DNA of 64,000 nt, taken from the NCBI GenBank assembly GCA_009889515.1, contig WUQR01000139.1, positions 1,054,001-1,118,000 on the forward strand, written 5' to 3'. Source of the DNA: Nitrososphaerota archaeon (lineage in GTDB: Archaea > Thermoproteota > Nitrososphaeria_A > Caldarchaeales > Calditenuaceae). A program made the translations under genes and the position numbers. Of the stretch, positions 63,390 to 64,000 are shown piece after piece. The notes beneath the pieces are model-generated. The model ran no database searches and had not been told where the DNA came from. It saw nothing but the letters and a program-made list of their open reading frames with translations. The stretch's first letter is position 1; every line of letters begins with the position of its first letter.

Positions 63390-64000
63390 ATGCTGATGGC
63401 TAAAGAGCTCCCACACCCCCCACACTTCGACCCGTCCCAAGCAGACAAGATCTGGCGAGTACCATATCAGCAGAGGGCTGCTGAGGCTTTGGAGTGGCGG
63501 AAGAAGTATTCAATCAAGCCCGCCTCCGCCGACGAGTTTAGGACATGCCTGATACTCATAGATGTTCAGAACACCTTCTGTATGCCTGGGTTTGAGCTCT
63601 TTGTGGCGGGGTCCTCCGGTAGGGGTGCGGTGGAGGACTGCCAGAGGATGGCGTCTTTCATTTACAGGAATCTGGCCTCGATAACTGGGATAGTGGCCAC
63701 GATGGATACGCACCAGGCTTACCAGATCTTCCATTCAGTCTTCTTCGAGGATGAGAATGGCAGGCATCCCGACCCCTATACACGTATAACAGTAGACGAT
63801 ATTAGAGAGGGGAGGTGGAGGGTGTCTGCAGAGGCGGCGAGAACAGTTGGGATAAGCCTCGAGTACCTCCAGTCCTACGTCAGGCATTATGTTGAGACGC
63901 TGGAGAGGAGTGGGAAGTACGAGCTAACCATCTGGCCATTCCACGCAATGCTGGGCGGGATAGGACACTCTCTCGTCCCGCTAGTAGAGGAGGCCGTGTT
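63390..64000 (+). CDS. Isochorismatase-family hydrolase (nicotinamidase-like), 3' truncated
   Basis: The frame is open from ATG 63390 (or 63396) to the window edge, ~203 residues so far. CLILIDVQNTFCMPG carries the first catalytic Asp, ATMDTHQAYQIFHSVFF has the conserved DTH region, and TIWPFHAMLGGIGHSLVP is the usual family segment before the catalytic Cys, which lies beyond the window. The long charged N-terminal extension (~50 residues) is longer than in nicotinamidases. Substrate not determinable. Confidence 0.85.
   Translation, partial: MLMAKELPHPPHFDPSQADKIWRVPYQQRAAEALEWRKKYSIKPASADEFRTCLILIDVQNTFCMPGFELFVAGSSGRGAVEDCQRMASFIYRNLASITGIVATMDTHQAYQIFHSVFFEDENGRHPDPYTRITVDDIREGRWRVSAEAARTVGISLEYLQSYVRHYVETLERSGKYELTIWPFHAMLGGIGHSLVPLVEEAV

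Overview
The window is a gene-dense stretch of an archaeal chromosome. The information-processing genes are archaeal: L15e, uS13, S3Ae, A-type ATPase subunits, a 20S proteasome beta subunit, a GAN/RecJ-like DHH nuclease beside Pcc1, CTP-dependent riboflavin kinase, Nre and Trm1. TATA boxes lie about 25-31 bases before many start codons, which implies many leaderless transcripts. A complete reverse gyrase points to a (hyper)thermophile. The mix of Thermoproteota-like genes with C4HC3 RING/PHD-like zinc proteins would fit an Aigarchaeota/Caldiarchaeum-type or related lineage; that placement is inference.

Layout: 1-5.7 kb has the end of a membrane pyrophosphatase, an L15e / asparagine-synthase-like / HtrA operon, and a group of two paralogous RING-like zinc proteins (one soluble, one membrane-bound) with two coiled-coil genes. 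5.7-13.7 kb holds GlyRS, THEP1, Trm1, a cupin, RibK, a proteasome beta subunit with Ala at the catalytic Thr position, an A+T-richer IS110-like transposase gene with a candidate structured RNA at its 3' end, and uS13. 13.7-18.6 kb holds a MetE-like pair, the recJ-pcc1-S3Ae operon and a DUF2095 gene. 18.7-21.5 kb is a molybdate/tungstate ABC transporter divergent from a ModE-like regulator. 21.5-24.4 kb holds atpF-E-A and tRNA-Ala(UGC). 24.6-29.6 kb holds a molybdopterin hydroxylase whose large subunit is split in two frames, a metallo-beta-lactamase-fold hydrolase and a DUF3237 gene.

29.6-36.1 kb holds a degenerate LAGLIDADG-like gene and a six-gene ABC importer whose gene set matches bacterial glycerol transporters, with two complementary non-identical ATPases. 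36.4-41 kb has a glycosyltransferase and a MacB-like ABC system. 41.1-46.5 kb has Nre, ThiI, a tandem SagB-like nitroreductase, a TtuA-like thiolase and a 37-residue membrane ORF. 46.5-56.5 kb has reverse gyrase, a Nudix hydrolase, Dph6, LeuB, IlvD, an aldehyde dehydrogenase and a KdaraD/XylX-like dehydratase; the last two are consecutive steps of oxidative pentose degradation. 56.6-64 kb has a secreted BNR/sialidase-like protein, an apparently circularly permuted oligopeptide-binding protein with a DppB-like permease, a DUF996 protein and the start of an isochorismatase-family hydrolase.

Functional links: molybdate/tungstate uptake and ModE probably supply the molybdopterin enzyme; that enzyme, if it is a glyceraldehyde-type oxidoreductase, would fit with the glycerol-type importer; the ALDH/KdaraD pair suggests sugar-acid use. 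The strongest candidates for something new are the RING-like cluster, the IS110-like gene with its RNA fold, the asymmetric importer ATPases, the permuted binding protein and the degenerate LAGLIDADG protein. No rRNA, CRISPR array or prophage was seen.
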